A stretch of 64,000 nt of DNA from Moraxellaceae bacterium AER2_44_116 (GTDB lineage Bacteria; Pseudomonadota; Gammaproteobacteria; Pseudomonadales; Moraxellaceae): positions 68,769 through 132,768 of the forward strand of contig VIAD01000009.1 of NCBI GenBank assembly GCA_006546595.1. The letters run 5' to 3'. Positions 62,996-64,000 of this stretch are shown one piece after another (the stretch's first letter is position 1; every line of letters starts with the position of its first letter). Below the pieces are notes generated by a model. That model saw only the letters and a program-made list of their open reading frames with translations. It ran no database searches and had not been told where the DNA came from. The translations under genes and the position numbers were made by a program.

Positions 62996-63657
62996 GCTGC
63001 ATTTACTCCCGCCATAAAAGCTTGTAAAAGCGTAAATTGTTTAATGCCTTTGCTGGCTTCAACACCACCGCTGACGTCAACCGCATAAGGCTGCGTCAAA
63101 TGAATGGCTTCGCTGACATTTTCGGGGGTTAAACCACCCGCAAGAATTAACGGTTTTTGACTGGCTGGCCAATGTCGCCAATCAAAGGTTTCGCCTGTGC
63201 CACCTTTCAATTGTGGATGCCATGCGTCTAATAAAATGGCACTGGCATCAGGATACTCGGCTATTTTAGCGTGAATATCGTTATCAGGTTGCATTCTCAG
63301 TGCTTTGAACCACTGCTTGCCAAATTGGCGACAATATTCGGCAGACTCATCACCATGAAATTGCAACTGGCTTAATGGCACAGTGGCTAAGACGTCACGC
63401 ACGTACTCAGGTGTCGCATCCACAAACAAACCCACCGCAGACACAAACGGCGGCAAGGCCAAAATGATCGCTTGCGCTGTGTTGATGTCAACCGCACGCG
63501 GACTGGGTTGATAAAAGACAAAACCCAAAGCATCCGCACCCAAGCTTACGGCATCGAGTGCATCGGCCAAACTAGTTATGCCACAGATTTTAACGCGAGT
63601 TCGATAGGACAAGGCTAGGTCTGCTTGAATAATTGAATAAGATGGCGATTGTAACAA
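62992..63657 (-). CDS. trpF: Phosphoribosylanthranilate isomerase
   Basis: The 221-residue TIM barrel has VKICGITSLADALDA at the start of the fold (catalytic Cys), LQFHGDE, LDAWHPQLKGGTGETF and LILAGGLTPENVSEAI (phosphate-binding). It rearranges phosphoribosylanthranilate in tryptophan synthesis. The start is uncertain: the longest frame begins at a TTG (63657), another TTG lies at 63612 just before the usual N-terminus (RTRVKICG), and neither has a good ribosome site. Confidence 0.95.
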   Translation of the reverse strand: MLQSPSYSIIQADLALSYRTRVKICGITSLADALDAVSLGADALGFVFYQPSPRAVDINTAQAIILALPPFVSAVGLFVDATPEYVRDVLATVPLSQLQFHGDESAEYCRQFGKQWFKALRMQPDNDIHAKIAEYPDASAILLDAWHPQLKGGTGETFDWRHWPASQKPLILAGGLTPENVSEAIHLTQPYAVDVSGGVEASKGIKQFTLLQAFMAGVNAA

Positions 63658-63710
63658 AGCAGACGACGATTGCTAGCGACAATTGTAGGTCTGTTTGTGG
63701 TGGCTACAGG

Positions 63711-63724
63711 TAGAAACGTTTCTA
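63711..63724. promoter_or_regulatory. Perfect palindrome TAGAAACGTTTCTA
   Basis: A 14-base perfect palindrome with an AAACGTTT core lies 54 bases upstream of the trpF reading frame and overlaps the stop codon of the orphan frame. It resembles LacI-family operators. Confidence 0.45.
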
Positions 63725-63979
63725 ATGATCTTTACAAGTAAATCTAGCTGCACCAATTTGTAGAGTGACGACATACAAATGATTGATTGGATCAAAAAAA
63801 TGAGTGTACAAATTTCCACGCTGTATTTCAGGATAAACGTAGGTTTGTTTTGATAAATGATTAGCCAAGTTTTTGGTACTAATCCAAAAAAACGGATACT
63901 TTCTATAGACCTCCTGATATGAAGAGTCTATGACATTTAAATTTAAATAGAGCCTGTAAATAATTCTGTGTAAACGCGT
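63722..63979 (-). pseudogene. Startless coding-like frame upstream of trpF
   Basis: A frame of 85 codons runs from a TAA at 63982-63980 to a TAG at 63722. Its product has protein-like composition (segments YQEVYRKYPFFWISTKNLAN and QRGNLYTHFFDPINHLYVV) but contains no ATG or GTG; the only TTGs are at about residues 39 and beyond. It may be the 3' end of a decayed gene or a frameshifted one running in from beyond the window. I do not recognise the family. Confidence 0.35.
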
Positions 63980-63984
63980 TTACA
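63969..63984. promoter_or_regulatory. Perfect palindrome TGTAAACGCGTTTACA
   Basis: A 16-base perfect palindrome of the LacI/GalR operator type (TGTAAACG/CGTTTACA) lies at the window's right edge. Which gene it controls cannot be seen. Confidence 0.5.
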
Positions 63985-64000
63985 TGAAGTTTCCTAAACG

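Overview
The window reads as chromosomal DNA of an AT-leaning gammaproteobacterium. The evidence is gene order: thrS-infC-rpmI-rplT-pheS-pheT-ihfA-merR, trpF-trpB-trpA-accD-folC-dedD, and a complete pilGHIJK-chpABC cluster are all gammaproteobacterial arrangements. A long-form isocitrate lyase, many palindromic repeats and a TTA-rich leucine vocabulary would fit a filamentous sulfur oxidiser of the Thiotrichales/Beggiatoaceae type. That placement is inference from style, not a demonstrated identification.

Layout. 1-1540: the 3' part of a ferritin-like diiron protein gene faces a solute-binding-protein gene broken by one nonsense codon. 1541-8591: a type I restriction-modification locus (hsdR, hsdM, hsdS, all minus strand) lies next to a tRNA-Val gene. 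It is riddled with palindromic repeats, and a small GIY-YIG nuclease gene sits between hsdM and hsdS, bracketed by directly repeated palindromic DNA. 8639-12548: moxR-DUF58-transglutaminase operon. 12736-18347: methyltransferase, DUF1615 lipoprotein, a manganese (yybP-ykoY type) riboswitch in front of a TMEM165/UPF0016 exporter, a flavin monooxygenase, an unknown membrane protein and tRNA-Pro. 18407-26769: translation operon thrS-infC-rpmI-rplT-pheS-(unknown acidic protein)-pheT-ihfA-merR-thioesterase. 27009-32849: tamA-tamB outer-membrane assembly pair. 33205-39701: MFS/acyltransferase fusion, LysR regulator divergent from aceA, a TauE/SafE permease and an unknown exported coiled-coil protein. 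39924-53717: the Pil-Chp chemosensory system for type IV pilus (twitching) control, including a 2,603-residue ChpA. 54057-63657: glutaredoxin-like protein, rlmL, DUF2726, SPOR protein, folC, a tiny membrane protein, accD, trpA, trpB and trpF. 63658-64000: a startless coding-like frame between two perfect AAACG..CGTTT-type palindromes.

How it works together. The Hsd proteins would form a DNA methylation/restriction complex whose specificity gene carries long internal direct repeats suited to domain exchange. TamA and TamB insert outer-membrane proteins. The Pil-Chp proteins pass signals from the PilJ receptor through PilI/ChpC and ChpA to PilG/PilH, with PilK and ChpB as adaptation enzymes. 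TrpF, TrpB and TrpA complete tryptophan synthesis, AccD starts fatty-acid synthesis and FolC makes folylpolyglutamates.

The most unusual material is the palindromic DNA. Two distant copies of a composite element share long outer arms. The GIY-YIG gene has direct repeats on both sides and takes its last codons from such a repeat. Long palindromes sit at four convergent gene junctions. Other points worth a second look are the unknown gene plus terminator-like hairpin inside pheS-pheT, a probable AUU start for infC, the structured leader ahead of pilG, and threonine/VLPEP repeats in ChpA. No rRNA, CRISPR array, prophage or intact insertion sequence was seen.
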